Positions 50,319-59,800 of a stretch of 64,000 bases of DNA are shown one piece after another. Both the position numbers and the translations under genes were made by a program. Each line of letters starts with the position of its first letter. Within the stretch, counting starts at the first letter, position 1. The notes below the pieces were generated by a model. That model was given only the letters and a program-made list of their open reading frames with translations. It was not told where the DNA came from and searched no databases. The DNA comes from CAIVVT01 sp963838205 (GTDB lineage Bacteria; Acidobacteriota; Terriglobia; Bryobacterales; Bryobacteraceae), in assembly GCA_963838205.1 (NCBI GenBank), contig CAWIQF010000016.1, positions 1-64,000 of the forward strand. Direction: 5' to 3'.

Positions 50319-51449
50319 GTGCGAATCTCCCGTTTGTTCATTGTCATCGCCGCCCTCACGCCCGCCACGTGCGCGACTAGGAGCCTTCTGATTGGCGATG
50401 CGGAACGCGGCCAGGCGTTGTTTCAGGGCCTCGGCTGCATTGTCTGCCACGGCGTGAATGGGGTCGGTGGCAAGAAGGCACCGGACCTTGCGCGGAACCG
50501 GGATCGAGGTTTCAGCCCTTACGACATGGCGGCCCTGATGTGGAACCACGCCCCTGCAATGTGGGGCGCAATGGCGCGGCAAGGCGTGACCCCGCCAGTC
50601 CTGGATGAGCAGCAGGCCGCCGATCTGTTTGTTTTCTTCTACGCCGCAAGCTACTTCGAAACTCCTGGTGACCGCCGGCGCGGCAGACATCTATTCCTCG
50701 CCCGGCGCTGCGGGCAATGCCATGGCATTGACTCTCCCGTCCGCGCCGGCATCCGGCCGGTCGCCGAATGGGAATCACTCTCGGACCCGATCGCTCTCGC
50801 CCAACGGATGTGGAACCATTCCCACGACATGGCCAGCGCGCTCGATCAGTCAAGATTCCCTTACCCACTGCTTTCCGCACAGGATCTGGCCGATCTCCTC
50901 GTCTGGCTGCGAAGCTCGCGTCATGAAGAGCGGTCCGCCGGATTCGCGCCGGCATCGCCGGAGACCGGTCAGACGCTGCTGATTGCCAAGGGGTGCGCCG
51001 GATGTCACCGCGGCGCGCTGACGCTAGAATCGCACGCCACCCGCTATGGCCTCACCGACTTCGCCGCCTCCGTGTGGAACCACCCCTTCCGCACCGGGCA
51101 ACACCAGCCGCCGCTCAGCCTGGAGGAGATGCGCCGCCTGGTTGGTTACCTCATCGCGACACAGTTTTTCGAGGAACGCGGCAATCCTGACCAAGGCCAG
51201 CGGGTCTTTGAAAAGAAACGCTGCGGCGTCTGCCATGACTATCCCGAGACTGGCGCGCCGGCCAGAACCATGATGGCGGGCCGCATGACCTCCTATGGCC
51301 TGGTCGCTGCCCTTTGGAAGCACGGACCAAGAATGCTAGGCCTGATGCAGCGCTATAACGTCCCCTGGCCCCGCTTCGAAGGCCCCGAGATGGCGGACCT
51401 TTCCGCCTACCTTCACGGACTCGAGTTCAAACGGCGGCCATCTCCTTAA
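50319..51449 (+). CDS. Tetraheme c-type cytochrome made of four repeated modules
   Basis: A protein of 376 residues starting at a GTG, with a signal-like N-terminus (LFIVIAALTPATCA). Four heme-binding motifs are evenly spaced: CIVCH (40-44), CGQCH (131-135), CAGCH (226-230) and CGVCH (302-306). Each lies in a repeated module of about 75-95 residues that also contains a Trp-Asn/Lys-His signature 30-35 residues after the heme motif (LMWNHAPAMW, RMWNHSHDM, SVWNHPFRTG, ALWKHGPRML), offering His or Met as sixth ligand. The gene therefore arose by internal duplication of a monoheme domain. Such proteins shuttle electrons in the periplasm or couple a dehydrogenase to the respiratory chain; no oxidase or dehydrogenase gene adjoins. 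Confidence 0.88.
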   Translation: MRISRLFIVIAALTPATCATRSLLIGDAERGQALFQGLGCIVCHGVNGVGGKKAPDLARNRDRGFSPYDMAALMWNHAPAMWGAMARQGVTPPVLDEQQAADLFVFFYAASYFETPGDRRRGRHLFLARRCGQCHGIDSPVRAGIRPVAEWESLSDPIALAQRMWNHSHDMASALDQSRFPYPLLSAQDLADLLVWLRSSRHEERSAGFAPASPETGQTLLIAKGCAGCHRGALTLESHATRYGLTDFAASVWNHPFRTGQHQPPLSLEEMRRLVGYLIATQFFEERGNPDQGQRVFEKKRCGVCHDYPETGAPARTMMAGRMTSYGLVAALWKHGPRMLGLMQRYNVPWPRFEGPEMADLSAYLHGLEFKRRPSP

Positions 51450-51944
51450 TGTCAATACCGTCCATTGCCCACAACGGGCGGCCTCAGAACCCTGCCACCG
51501 CCCGCTCTGGGCAAACTGCGCCGGCTCTCATTTTGCACTTCGTGTGCATCTCGTTGGGAGCCTGCCGCGCCTCGTCAGAGGCCGACCTTCTCATTCCATC
51601 TCATAAACTGTGCCAATGGTTGGTAAACGTTAGTGCTGTATCGGGAGCGGCCCGGCGCGATTATCTCTCGGGGATGGGCGAGCTTGGATCGTCGGGGCGC
51701 TTTCGATACAGCCGTTTGAAGGAAGCCGTCTTGGAACGGTGCGGCTATGGGGTTTGAATGGCGGGCGTGAGCTTGGAGCGGAGTGGGAGCGGCGGTCGGC
51801 GGATGGGATTCGGGCTGTGAGCCCGCGGGCCGAGAGATCGATGCGGGAGGGTCGAGTTGCGGTGGGCATGCGGGGACGCGGCGTAGGCGCACGCCTGGCG
51901 GTGATGCGCTGGCTGGTGAGTTATAGAGGTTGAGAAAGATCGGG
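51450..51944. other. Intergenic region next to the IS91-like element
   Basis: About 500 bp with no gene. It probably contains the distal end of the IS91-like element, which I cannot place because IS91 elements lack inverted repeats. The stretch 51740-51940 is G-rich on the plus strand and free of motifs that I recognise. Confidence 0.4.
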
Positions 51945-53102
51945 TCATGGCCGTCCGGGATGGAGGGTGGGAGGCGAGCGGAGGAGAGTTTGCGCCGGGG
52001 TGAGACGTTCGATCAGCGCCATCGGGCCGCCGCAATGCGGGCACGTCCACAGGGGACCGATGGCGTCCGGGGATGGCGCATCCGGTGTTGGAGCGGCGGC
52101 CAGCAGTTGGCAGCACAGGGGCAGCAGGCTGCGGCGCCGCCGATGAGCAAAGATGCCGAAGTGCCGGATGCGCACGAAGCCGGGTGGCAGCAGGTGCAGC
52201 AGAAAGCGCCGCAGGAACTCCTCGACGGGCAGAGTCATCCGGCGCTGCTTGTTGTTATGGGCCGAATCGCGCCAGCGGAAAGTCACGCTGTTGTCGGCCA
52301 GTGACACGAGCCGGTGATTGGAGATGGCCACGCGGTGGGTGTAGCAGCCGAGATAATGCAGCGCATGTTCGGCGCCGCCGAAGGGTCGTTTGGAATAGAC
52401 GACCCAGTCGGTGCGGAACAGAGTACGGATCATGGCCGCAAACGCCTTGGGCGCGGCGAGTGGAGCGAGGGCGCCGTGGAAGCCGAGTTTTCCATGCGCG
52501 TGCAGCCTGCGCAGGCCCGCGACAAACTTGCCTCGGAAGACGCGGCTGAGCACTTTCACCGGCAGGAAGAAGCCCTGCCGGGCGGCAATCCAGCGACTGT
52601 GATCGGCACTCAGTCCGCCGGCTGGAACCACACAGTGAACATGGGGATGGTGCAGCAGTTGCTGATTCCAGGTGTGCAGGACGCTGAAGAATCCGATCTC
52701 CGCGCCCAGGTGATTGGGGTCGCGCGCGACCGCGAGCAGGGTCTCGGCGCTGGCGCGAAACAGAAGACCGTAGATCGCGCGTTTGTTCTGCAGCGCCAGC
52801 GGCGCGAGTGGACGGGGCAGAGTGAAAACGACATGCGCGTAGCGGGTCGGAAGCAACTCGCGACGGCGCGCCTCGAGCCAGCGGTCGCGCGCATTGGTCT
52901 GGCACTTGGGGCAGTGCCGGTTGCGGCAGGAATTGTAGGAGATGGCTTGGTATCCGCACCGCGAACAGGCGTCCACATGGGCGCCGAGCAGAGGCGTGCG
53001 GCAGCGCAGGATGGCGGTGAGCACTTTGACGTGCAGCCAGCTCAGCCATCCGCGGCTGCGATCGAAGAACCGTGTCCCCGCGGCGCGGATCACATCGGCC
53101 AC
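51945..53102 (-). CDS. IS91-family (HUH/Y2-type) transposase
   Basis: A protein of 385 residues. An N-terminal zinc-ribbon region has CSRCGYQAISYNSCRNRHCP and KCQ; the metal-binding HUH motif is in QLLHHPHVHCVVPAGG; tyrosines for DNA cleavage lie in VVYSKRPFGG and LHYLGCYTHRVAISN. The C-terminal part contains the IS91-typical RWRDSAHNNKQRRMTLP and PGFVRIRHFGIFAHR, then a second CPHCGG zinc finger. The length and motif order fit an intact transposase. Transcribed together with the upstream recombinase. Confidence 0.9.
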   Translation of the reverse strand: MADVIRAAGTRFFDRSRGWLSWLHVKVLTAILRCRTPLLGAHVDACSRCGYQAISYNSCRNRHCPKCQTNARDRWLEARRRELLPTRYAHVVFTLPRPLAPLALQNKRAIYGLLFRASAETLLAVARDPNHLGAEIGFFSVLHTWNQQLLHHPHVHCVVPAGGLSADHSRWIAARQGFFLPVKVLSRVFRGKFVAGLRRLHAHGKLGFHGALAPLAAPKAFAAMIRTLFRTDWVVYSKRPFGGAEHALHYLGCYTHRVAISNHRLVSLADNSVTFRWRDSAHNNKQRRMTLPVEEFLRRFLLHLLPPGFVRIRHFGIFAHRRRRSLLPLCCQLLAAAPTPDAPSPDAIGPLWTCPHCGGPMALIERLTPAQTLLRSPPTLHPGRP

Positions 53103-53123
53103 CTCGACCGGTGGCCGCGGCAG

Positions 53124-54008
53124 CTACTTCGTCTGCGGCCCGTTGGCGGGCTGGTCGAACAGCGGGAGCGAGTCCAGCGGACTGGCCGTGGCATGCAAAT
53201 GCCGGCTCGACAGATGGAGATAAATGGAGGTCTCTTTCAGGTCGCGATGGCCCAGCAGAAGCTGGATGGTGCGGAGATCGGCGCCGGCCTCGAGCAGATG
53301 CGTGGCAAAGCAATGCCGCAGCGTGTGCGGGTGGAGTTGCTTGCCGAGGCCGGCCCGTTTGGCGGCTTCGCGGCAGGCATGCCACACGACCTTCGGATCG
53401 ATGGGCCGGTCGGCGCTGTGATAGGTGCCGCCGGGGAACAGCCAGGTGGCCGGCTTCTGGCGCAGGCTGCGGTAATGCTGCCGCAGCACGCCGAGCAGCT
53501 TCGGGCTGAGCATCACGTCGCGGTCCTGGCGCCCCTTGCCGCCCTGGACGCGAATCACCATGCGTTGGCTGTCGATGTCGCTGAGTTTCAAATTCGCCAG
53601 TTCAGCGCGCCGCAGGCCGGTGGCATACAGCGTCATCAGGATGGTCCGATGAAACGGCGTCAGCGCGCATTCGAGCAGGCGGGCGACTTCTTCCCGGCTC
53701 AGGATCATCGGCAGTTGGTGGGGCTTCCTGGGGTACGGTGTCTCCTCTACGCTCCAGTTCCGCTTCAATGCCTTGTTGAAGAAGAAGCGCAGAGCGCCGA
53801 CCCGTTGATTGACGGAGTTGGCGCTGAGATGCCGTTCCCGGAACAGATACGCCTGGTATTCGCGGATGTGCTCCGGGCGGAGTTCTTCAGCGGGCCGATT
53901 GAAATGCCGGCTCAGATCCTCAACCGCGCGCAGGTAGGAACGCGTGGTAGTCTGCGAGTAATTCCGCCGCTCGAGTTCCTCGAGCAGCAACGTTTGTGAA
54001 TGGGTCAC
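53124..54008 (-). CDS. Tyrosine recombinase associated with IS91-like element
   Basis: A protein of 294 residues. The N-terminal SAM-like domain (RNYSQTTTRSYLRAVEDL) is followed by a complete catalytic domain: R133 in ATGLRRAEL, K158 in GGKGRQDR, H228 and R231 in HPHTLRHCFATHLL, H254 in LLGHRDLKET, and Tyr263 in TSIYLHLS. It uses a GTG start at 54008 preceded by AAGGAG with six-base spacing. The start codon lies in the stem and the ribosome binding site in the loop-proximal part of a perfect hairpin, so translation may be controlled. The stop is 21 bp before the transposase start. It is probably an accessory transposition factor rather than a phage integrase, because no attachment site is seen. 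Confidence 0.88.
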   Translation of the reverse strand: MTHSQTLLLEELERRNYSQTTTRSYLRAVEDLSRHFNRPAEELRPEHIREYQAYLFRERHLSANSVNQRVGALRFFFNKALKRNWSVEETPYPRKPHQLPMILSREEVARLLECALTPFHRTILMTLYATGLRRAELANLKLSDIDSQRMVIRVQGGKGRQDRDVMLSPKLLGVLRQHYRSLRQKPATWLFPGGTYHSADRPIDPKVVWHACREAAKRAGLGKQLHPHTLRHCFATHLLEAGADLRTIQLLLGHRDLKETSIYLHLSSRHLHATASPLDSLPLFDQPANGPQTK

Positions 54009-54027
54009 AAGCTTCTCCTTGTGACCC
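54002..54027 (-). promoter_or_regulatory. Hairpin overlapping the recombinase start codon
   Basis: GGGTCACAAG (54002-54011) and CTTGTGACCC (54018-54027) are perfect inverted repeats separated by six bases. The minus-strand transcript would pair the GTG start codon region with sequence just upstream of the ribosome binding site. The hairpin could act as a translational control, or as the terminal hairpin recognised by IS91-type transposases, or both. Confidence 0.6.
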
Positions 54028-54295
54028 GAACATATCCCCTGCCACGACCAACCCGTCAGCCATCAGCACGCGCAGCGTCTGCCGCCCAGGCTTAGTTCAA
54101 ACGGCGTTACCGGAGACTGGCCCGATCCGCCGGGTTCACTCCCGCTATCGGGCAGCCCGTGGCGAAGGGGTCGGCCTGCACCGTTTGCGTTTGCCGTGCG
54201 TTTCACCGTCAGGCGCACCGCGATTTCACCCTGAAAACACCGTATTTCACCGTGATTTGACCGTGCAAACACGATATTTCTCGCGCAACTTGCGT

Positions 54296-54472
54296 CACGG
54301 TGGATCCGCTGCAATATAAAGACTTATTCGAATTCCACCGTGTATTTCACCGTGTAATTGGCGCAGCGTCATTTTTCACGGTGGATCTATTGCAATCAAA
54401 GGAGTTAGACGATTTTCACAGTGCCAAACACCGTGTCAACCGTGTATCTAGCGTGTTCTAAAGGACTTAGCG
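54296..54472 (-). repeat. Degenerate interspersed repeat array, inverted relative to the 16-kb array
   Basis: On the minus strand three units are visible at 54472-54440, 54411-54377 and 54330-54296. They share the order C-T-A-A-x-T-C-(C/T)-T-T-T, about 8 bases, (A/G)GAT-x-C-(A/C)-C-GGT. The first unit begins CGCTAAGTCCTTTAG, identical to the core at 16.4-16.8 kb. Flanking sequence 54220-54360 is rich in TTTCACCGT, the complement of the CACGGTGAAA tail of the other array. No gene is supported in this stretch. Confidence 0.7.
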
Positions 54473-54731
54473 AGAATTTCAGCGCGCTTCAAAGAACGAT
54501 GGAATCTCAGTGTTCTGGCGCTGACCTGGCAAAAGGCGAAAGGGTCGGCGAAAGGGCGAATTTCGGCGCCCGAGCGTGTCTCAGGGAAGGGGGTGCAGTG
54601 CAACCTGACCGATTCGTGACCCGTTCGTCCGTTCGTGCTTCACGCCGCACTTTCATGGACTCGAATCCTGTCATGCATGCGCGGGCATTACGAATGTCCA
54701 GATGAGCGGCTCAACCTCGGCAACCGTGCCC

Positions 54732-56081
54732 TTACGCCACGTATGGCTGGGCAAGCAACTTGTCCTTGCCGATTCCATTCTTAGCCGCCAGTTTCTTAAG
54801 ACCCCTGGCGCCCATCCATGAGTACAGCCAACGCCACAGAGCAAAAGGAATGAAGTTCTTCGCGATCATCCTTACCGCCTCGGCTGGTACTGGCAGTCCT
54901 TCGGCTAGGGCCGCGGCGGTCATCTCCAAGGCCGCGATCACATGCTGGACGGGCGGACCAGAGCGTTTTGCCCCCGTGAGCGGCTGGCCGCCAATCGCCC
55001 CTCCTCCGCCTAAAGCAAGACCACCAGCCCACATGAAGCCGCCTTGAGCAGCGAACTCGCGGCATATGGCCAACGCCACCGAATTCTGGTGCGTCTCGGG
55101 AAAACCGCTGTTTACAATCCCCACCAGTCGCTGCTGGGACGACTCGCGACCGGCCCGCCGATGGGCTTCAATTACTGCCAGGGCCTTGGTGACGAGATAG
55201 GGCAACGCATCGACGTAAAGGGGAAAGACCAGAAGGATCAGCCCGGCGCGTTGCAGCGACGAAAGGAGTTCGCCCTCGCCCTCGGGCCGATTCAGTCTGG
55301 CCCGAAGCGTCAGCGATTCGGTCTCCCAACCGCGCTCGTTGAGGCGATCCAAGAGGTAGCTTCCCAACACGCCCGACGTGCTGGGCTCTTTGGTCTTCGG
55401 GCTGCCCACAATGAGCAACGCTCGTCGCGCGCCGACCGGTCCAACGGCCGCGTCTGGCACGACCGGTGCGGGCATTAGCGACGCGACCGCATCGCCGAAG
55501 GGCAATGCGTCGGACCTGGTCAGGAGCGATTCGAAACGCCCCCGCAGCGCCTCGGTGCTATCCGTGACTAGCACCACCTCCGCTGCAAAGCTTTGGGGAT
55601 GCAAATTGATCGCGTTGCGTCCAGCGAGGATTTTGAAGATATGGGCCTCATTCGGATTCGGATGGCGCTGGACTCCCACCATCGTGAACCGTGGCCGACG
55701 CGCATAGCGCGGCGGGTGGTGAACCTCTCCGTGATCTATGTAGAAGAAAGGGGAAGCGAGTTGAATGAACCGGTCTACCATTTTCTTCAGCTCCGGCGAG
55801 TAACCTCCGAAAGTCACGGGTGTGAAAAGGACCGTCACATCACTCCGGATAATCGCTTTGGCGATCTCGCGACCTGCATCCGCTTCCACACATATGCCAG
55901 GGGTCTTGACCCAGCAATCAAAGCAACCGAGGCAGTGGGCCAGTTTCATTTCGCGCAGGGGCAAGGTCTCGACTTGACCGCCGTCTGCTTTGAGCACATG
56001 AGACAGCACGTCAAGAATTGGCGTCAGGTCCTTATCTCCAGATCCGGCGCCATCGAGAATTACGACGTTTTTCCCCGGCAT
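54732..56081 (-). CDS. Protein with two flavodoxin-like (NADPH-dependent FMN reductase) domains
   Basis: A protein of 449 residues. The first domain (1-190) is an iron-sulfur-flavoprotein-like FMN reductase: VVILDGAGSGDKD at the phosphate loop, MKLAHCLGCFDCWVKTPGIC with a Cys cluster, and VTVLFTPVTFGGYSPELKKM. The second (about 215-380) repeats the fold with ALLIVGSPKTKEPSTSGVLG and LILLVFPLYVDALPYLVTKA. The C-terminal 60 residues contain a hydrophobic helix (FIPFALWRWLYSWMGARG). Tandem flavodoxin folds in one chain are uncommon; one may bind FMN and the other serve structurally or as a second electron carrier. No redox partner gene is adjacent. Confidence 0.8.
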   Translation of the reverse strand: MPGKNVVILDGAGSGDKDLTPILDVLSHVLKADGGQVETLPLREMKLAHCLGCFDCWVKTPGICVEADAGREIAKAIIRSDVTVLFTPVTFGGYSPELKKMVDRFIQLASPFFYIDHGEVHHPPRYARRPRFTMVGVQRHPNPNEAHIFKILAGRNAINLHPQSFAAEVVLVTDSTEALRGRFESLLTRSDALPFGDAVASLMPAPVVPDAAVGPVGARRALLIVGSPKTKEPSTSGVLGSYLLDRLNERGWETESLTLRARLNRPEGEGELLSSLQRAGLILLVFPLYVDALPYLVTKALAVIEAHRRAGRESSQQRLVGIVNSGFPETHQNSVALAICREFAAQGGFMWAGGLALGGGGAIGGQPLTGAKRSGPPVQHVIAALEMTAAALAEGLPVPAEAVRMIAKNFIPFALWRWLYSWMGARGLKKLAAKNGIGKDKLLAQPYVA

Positions 56082-56812
56082 GCAGCTCCCTCTGCGCGCG
56101 AATGCTACAGCACCATCCGCGCCAGCGAACAGTTTACACCCGCTTACCCGCTTGCCTTGGTCGAAAGACGAGGATTGAATGGCCGCACCACACTTTTAAA
56201 ACGGAAGAGCTTGGGCAGGCAACGGAGATCTACCGATATCACGACACAACGGGCGTCCATCTGGGGGCATAGCTCCGACCTCGCCCCGCGACCCGAATGA
56301 CGTTCAACTTCTTCGAACGCTGATTGTGGACCCTGAGGCTGGTGGGCACTTGTGCGGTACGCTCGCCAGACGAGGTCAGTCAAGCCTCCGCGCCCGTTCA
56401 CTGATTCTGAGGTCAGCTTTGCGTCCGCGGGCGGCAGCGCCGGGCTCCTGGTTGCCGCGGTGATCGAGAATTCACAATCCCGCCATCCAGTTGTTTCATT
56501 CGTAGCCGATGCTTGGATCCAAGTGTTAGGGATCTTGCTCCAGTGATGGAATCCGGATATGCCCAGATAGCAAGCTTTTTTCGCCCGGCATTCGCCGGGT
56601 GCATGCAGAGCTTCAGCCTGCGTTGGAACTTCCATCGGATTCTCTTCCCCCCGGGTCCCTTGCACGACAGGGCGTGGATTTGGTCCTGGTTCGACCTGTT
56701 CCGGCCGTCGATATTAAACCTTAAGTGGCTGATCTTTCAAGTTGAATAGCAGTCCTGAACACCGGCGCCACAGCGCCGCACCGATGATTCAAATGTTAAG
56801 GAGTAACTGGCA
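56082..56812. other. Intergenic region upstream of the third TonB receptor gene
   Basis: About 730 bp with no supported gene. It holds the divergent upstream regions of the flavodoxin-like gene (minus) and the receptor gene (plus). AT-richer DNA at 56500-56760 is the likely promoter area for the receptor; I cannot fix -35/-10 boxes with confidence. Confidence 0.4.
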
Positions 56813-59800
56813 GTGGAAAGAGCGCAATGCAAGTGGTTCCCACCGATTCTGCTGACTATCGGCAGCATCCTTCTTTACACGTCCGGGCTACACGCCCAAT
56901 CGACCTTCGGCACCATCTCTGGCGTCGTGACGGACCCGAGTTCCGCAGTAGTCGCCAGCGCCGTAGTTCAGGCGACCGAAACGAATACTCATAGTGTTCG
57001 GTCCATTGATACAAGCCAGGCCGGTTTGTATAGCTTTCAGAACCTTGCGCCCGGCAATTACACCATTTCGGTAAGCGCGCCGGGCTTCGCCAAAGCCGAA
57101 CGGAAAGACATCACCTTGCTGGCTCGAGAAGAGCTGCCCATCGACTTCAAGCTGGAACTGGCCAGCGCCGCCGCGACCACGGTCGAAGTAGTCGGGACTC
57201 CGGTGATCGCCACTGAGTTGACAAAATCGGAATCCGTATCGGGCGATGCCATCAATTCACTTGCCCTGAATTTCCGCGCCACCTCCAGCCCCAGCCCGAT
57301 CACGGTCGCCCCGCTCTTCGCCGGCGTTTCGACCGACAGCGGCGGGAATATTACGATTGCCGGGCAGTTGCCGACCGCGACCTCCTACTCGCTGGACGGC
57401 ATCTCGACTCAAGTGGTGCGCTACGGCGGCCCGAACAAAGATCTGTTTCCTTCGGTGGAAGGCATTGCCGAGTTCAAAATCAACACCGCCTCCAACAGCG
57501 CTGAGTTTGCACAGCCCTCCGATTTGACCATCATCAGCCGGAACGGCACCAACGATTTCCACGGTGGCGGCTTCTGGTACTTCCAGCGCAAGGATTTCAA
57601 TTCGGCCGATCCGATCAGCGGCATCATCCCCACGGGAGACGCGGATACCTTTGGAACTTCGCTCGGCGGCCCGATCTTGATTCCGAAGGTTTACGACGGC
57701 AAGAACAAGACATTCTTCTACTTCGACTATGAAGGCGTCCGGCTGAGCACGAACTCGCTGATTGACACTAATACGGCTCCGAACCAATGGCGCACAGGCG
57801 ACCTGAGCGGCGCGGGAACGCAGGTCTACAACCTCAATACGAAAACGCCGATCGCCGGAAACATCATCCCCGGAGCCAACATCAATTCAGTATCTGCCGG
57901 AATCATTCCTCTGTTCTTCCCGACGCCGACCAACAGCGAAGCGGCATTAACCTCTCCCAACCTCGTCACGAGCTTCCCCGGTACTTACAATGTCAACGGT
58001 TTTGACGGCCGCCTGGATCAGAACATTGGCTCCAATCAGCGCCTGTGGGGCCGCGTTACACAGAAAACGATTGCCGCGGTTGGCACGGATGCCGCCTTGG
58101 GAGCGGGAGGCGCCGGCGATACGACTTATAACCCCTTGATGGGCGCATTTTCGACGGGCTCCGACCTACTGAACGTGGCCATCTCCTACAACCTGATCAT
58201 TAAGCCCAATCTGATTAACGAGGCGCGCTTTGGCTACACGCGCGCCAATTACAACTTCAGCTACCCACAAGCTTTGCAGGGCGACTCCATTGTCAAAACT
58301 CTGGGTATCGAGGGACTGCCCGGATCACCCAAGAACGGGCTGGGCGGCGTGCCTGTCTTCTACATCGGGGATCTCCTCGGCGGCCAGACCAACCCTTACG
58401 GTCACCCCCGCATCAATAAGAACACCACCATCGAGATTGGCGACAACTTATCGTGGGTCTTCGGTAAGCACACCATGAAATTCGGTGCTGACTTCCGCCG
58501 GTTGAGTTATGAGGACAATATCACATTCAATCTGGGCGACGAATACGGCGACTACCTCTACGGCGGAAGCGATCCCCAGGGATGGACAACGTTTCTGCTG
58601 GGACGGATTGACGATGCAGTTCAGGCGCAGAATGGGCCGGACGGCAAACCCTTCGGATACCACTATGGCGGCTTCGCGCAGGACGAGTGGCGGATCCATC
58701 CCAACTTGACGCTGACGGCTGGCCTACGCTATGAGGTCAATACTCCCTTCAACGACGCGACCCACCAGTTAGGTCAGTTCGATACATCATATCCAGGCGG
58801 CCGCTTAATCATCCAAAACGAAGAGACTAATCTCGTCAATCCGCTGTGGAAGGTTGCTGTTGGGAATACGCCATTTATCACCGCCAGCCAGGCCGGGCTT
58901 CCGGATACGCTGCGTTGGACCGATTGGACCAACATTCAGCCGCGGCTGGGCCTGGCGTGGAGCGATGGGAAGACCTCCATACGCGCATCCTCCGGTTTTT
59001 ATTCGGTGCCGGTGCTCGGCGCGGTTCTCTACTCGCTGCTCGGCGTCAACACCAGCTACTACGCCGACTACGGAACCACTTCTTTTCCCAACGCGTTTCC
59101 GACGGGAGTCGGGAGTGCCGCCGCCTACCCTGGTTACCGGCGAGCCAATCAGGAGAACCTCAAGGACCCGCGTGTTATCCAGTGGAATTTCTCCATTGAT
59201 CGCGCGCTCGGTTGGAAGACTGTTGCGCGCGCCAGTTACACCGGATCGCACACTTACGACCTGATCTATAGCCCGGATCTGAATCAACTCGCGCCTAACA
59301 CGTCTGGATACGCTGTGCTGACTGCCACCCCCGCTCTTCGCCAGGAGTACCTGAAGTATCCCAATTTCCGGGAAGTGCTGACGCGGGCCAACGGCCCCAG
59401 CGACAAGTACGAAGCGGTGACCTTCGAGCTGAATCGCCGGTTCTCAAATGACCTGATTTTCAATAACCATTACACTTATACGAAGAACACCACCAATGCG
59501 CTGGGTGTGGCCCCTAATTCGGCGATTCCCACCGGCGGTCAGGGTGACAACGGCGATAACGTAAACAACCTGTACAACATCGCCGCCGATTACGGGAACG
59601 CTTACTACGACAGGACAAACCGCTTTGTGAGCACGTTCGTATACGACCTGCCGATCGGCCGCGGCAAGAAGTACCTCGGTAACATCGGCCGCGGTGCCAA
59701 CCTCGTAGCCGGAGGATGGCGTGTCACGGGCTCTACCTTGGCGCAGAGCGGACCGTGGGAAACTCCGTACTTCCCCAGCAGTCTTTCCGATCCTTCGGGT

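Larger units (their letters stand above)
51945..54027 (-). mobile_element. IS91-like element with partner tyrosine recombinase
   Basis: Two genes on the minus strand, 21 bp apart, in the order tyrosine recombinase then IS91-type transposase, with a perfect hairpin at the upstream end (54002-54027). IS91 elements move by rolling-circle replication and some carry such an accessory integrase. The boundaries given are those of the coding unit plus hairpin; true ends need comparison with another copy. A repeat array starts 270 bp beyond the hairpin. Confidence 0.65.

Noticed and set aside
45507..51760. A shared peptide RFRYSRL in plus-strand frames near 45.93 and 51.71 kb
   Set aside because: Underlying DNA similarity is short and imperfect, and neither frame looks like a gene; chance or a tiny unrecognised repeat.
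52314..53999. A 561-codon plus-strand frame spanning the IS91 region
   Set aside because: It runs antisense across two well-defined genes and contains no recognisable domain.
54421..54705. A plus-strand frame of 94 codons after the 54-kb repeat array
   Set aside because: Its first half is repeat sequence and the rest has no motif or ribosome binding site.
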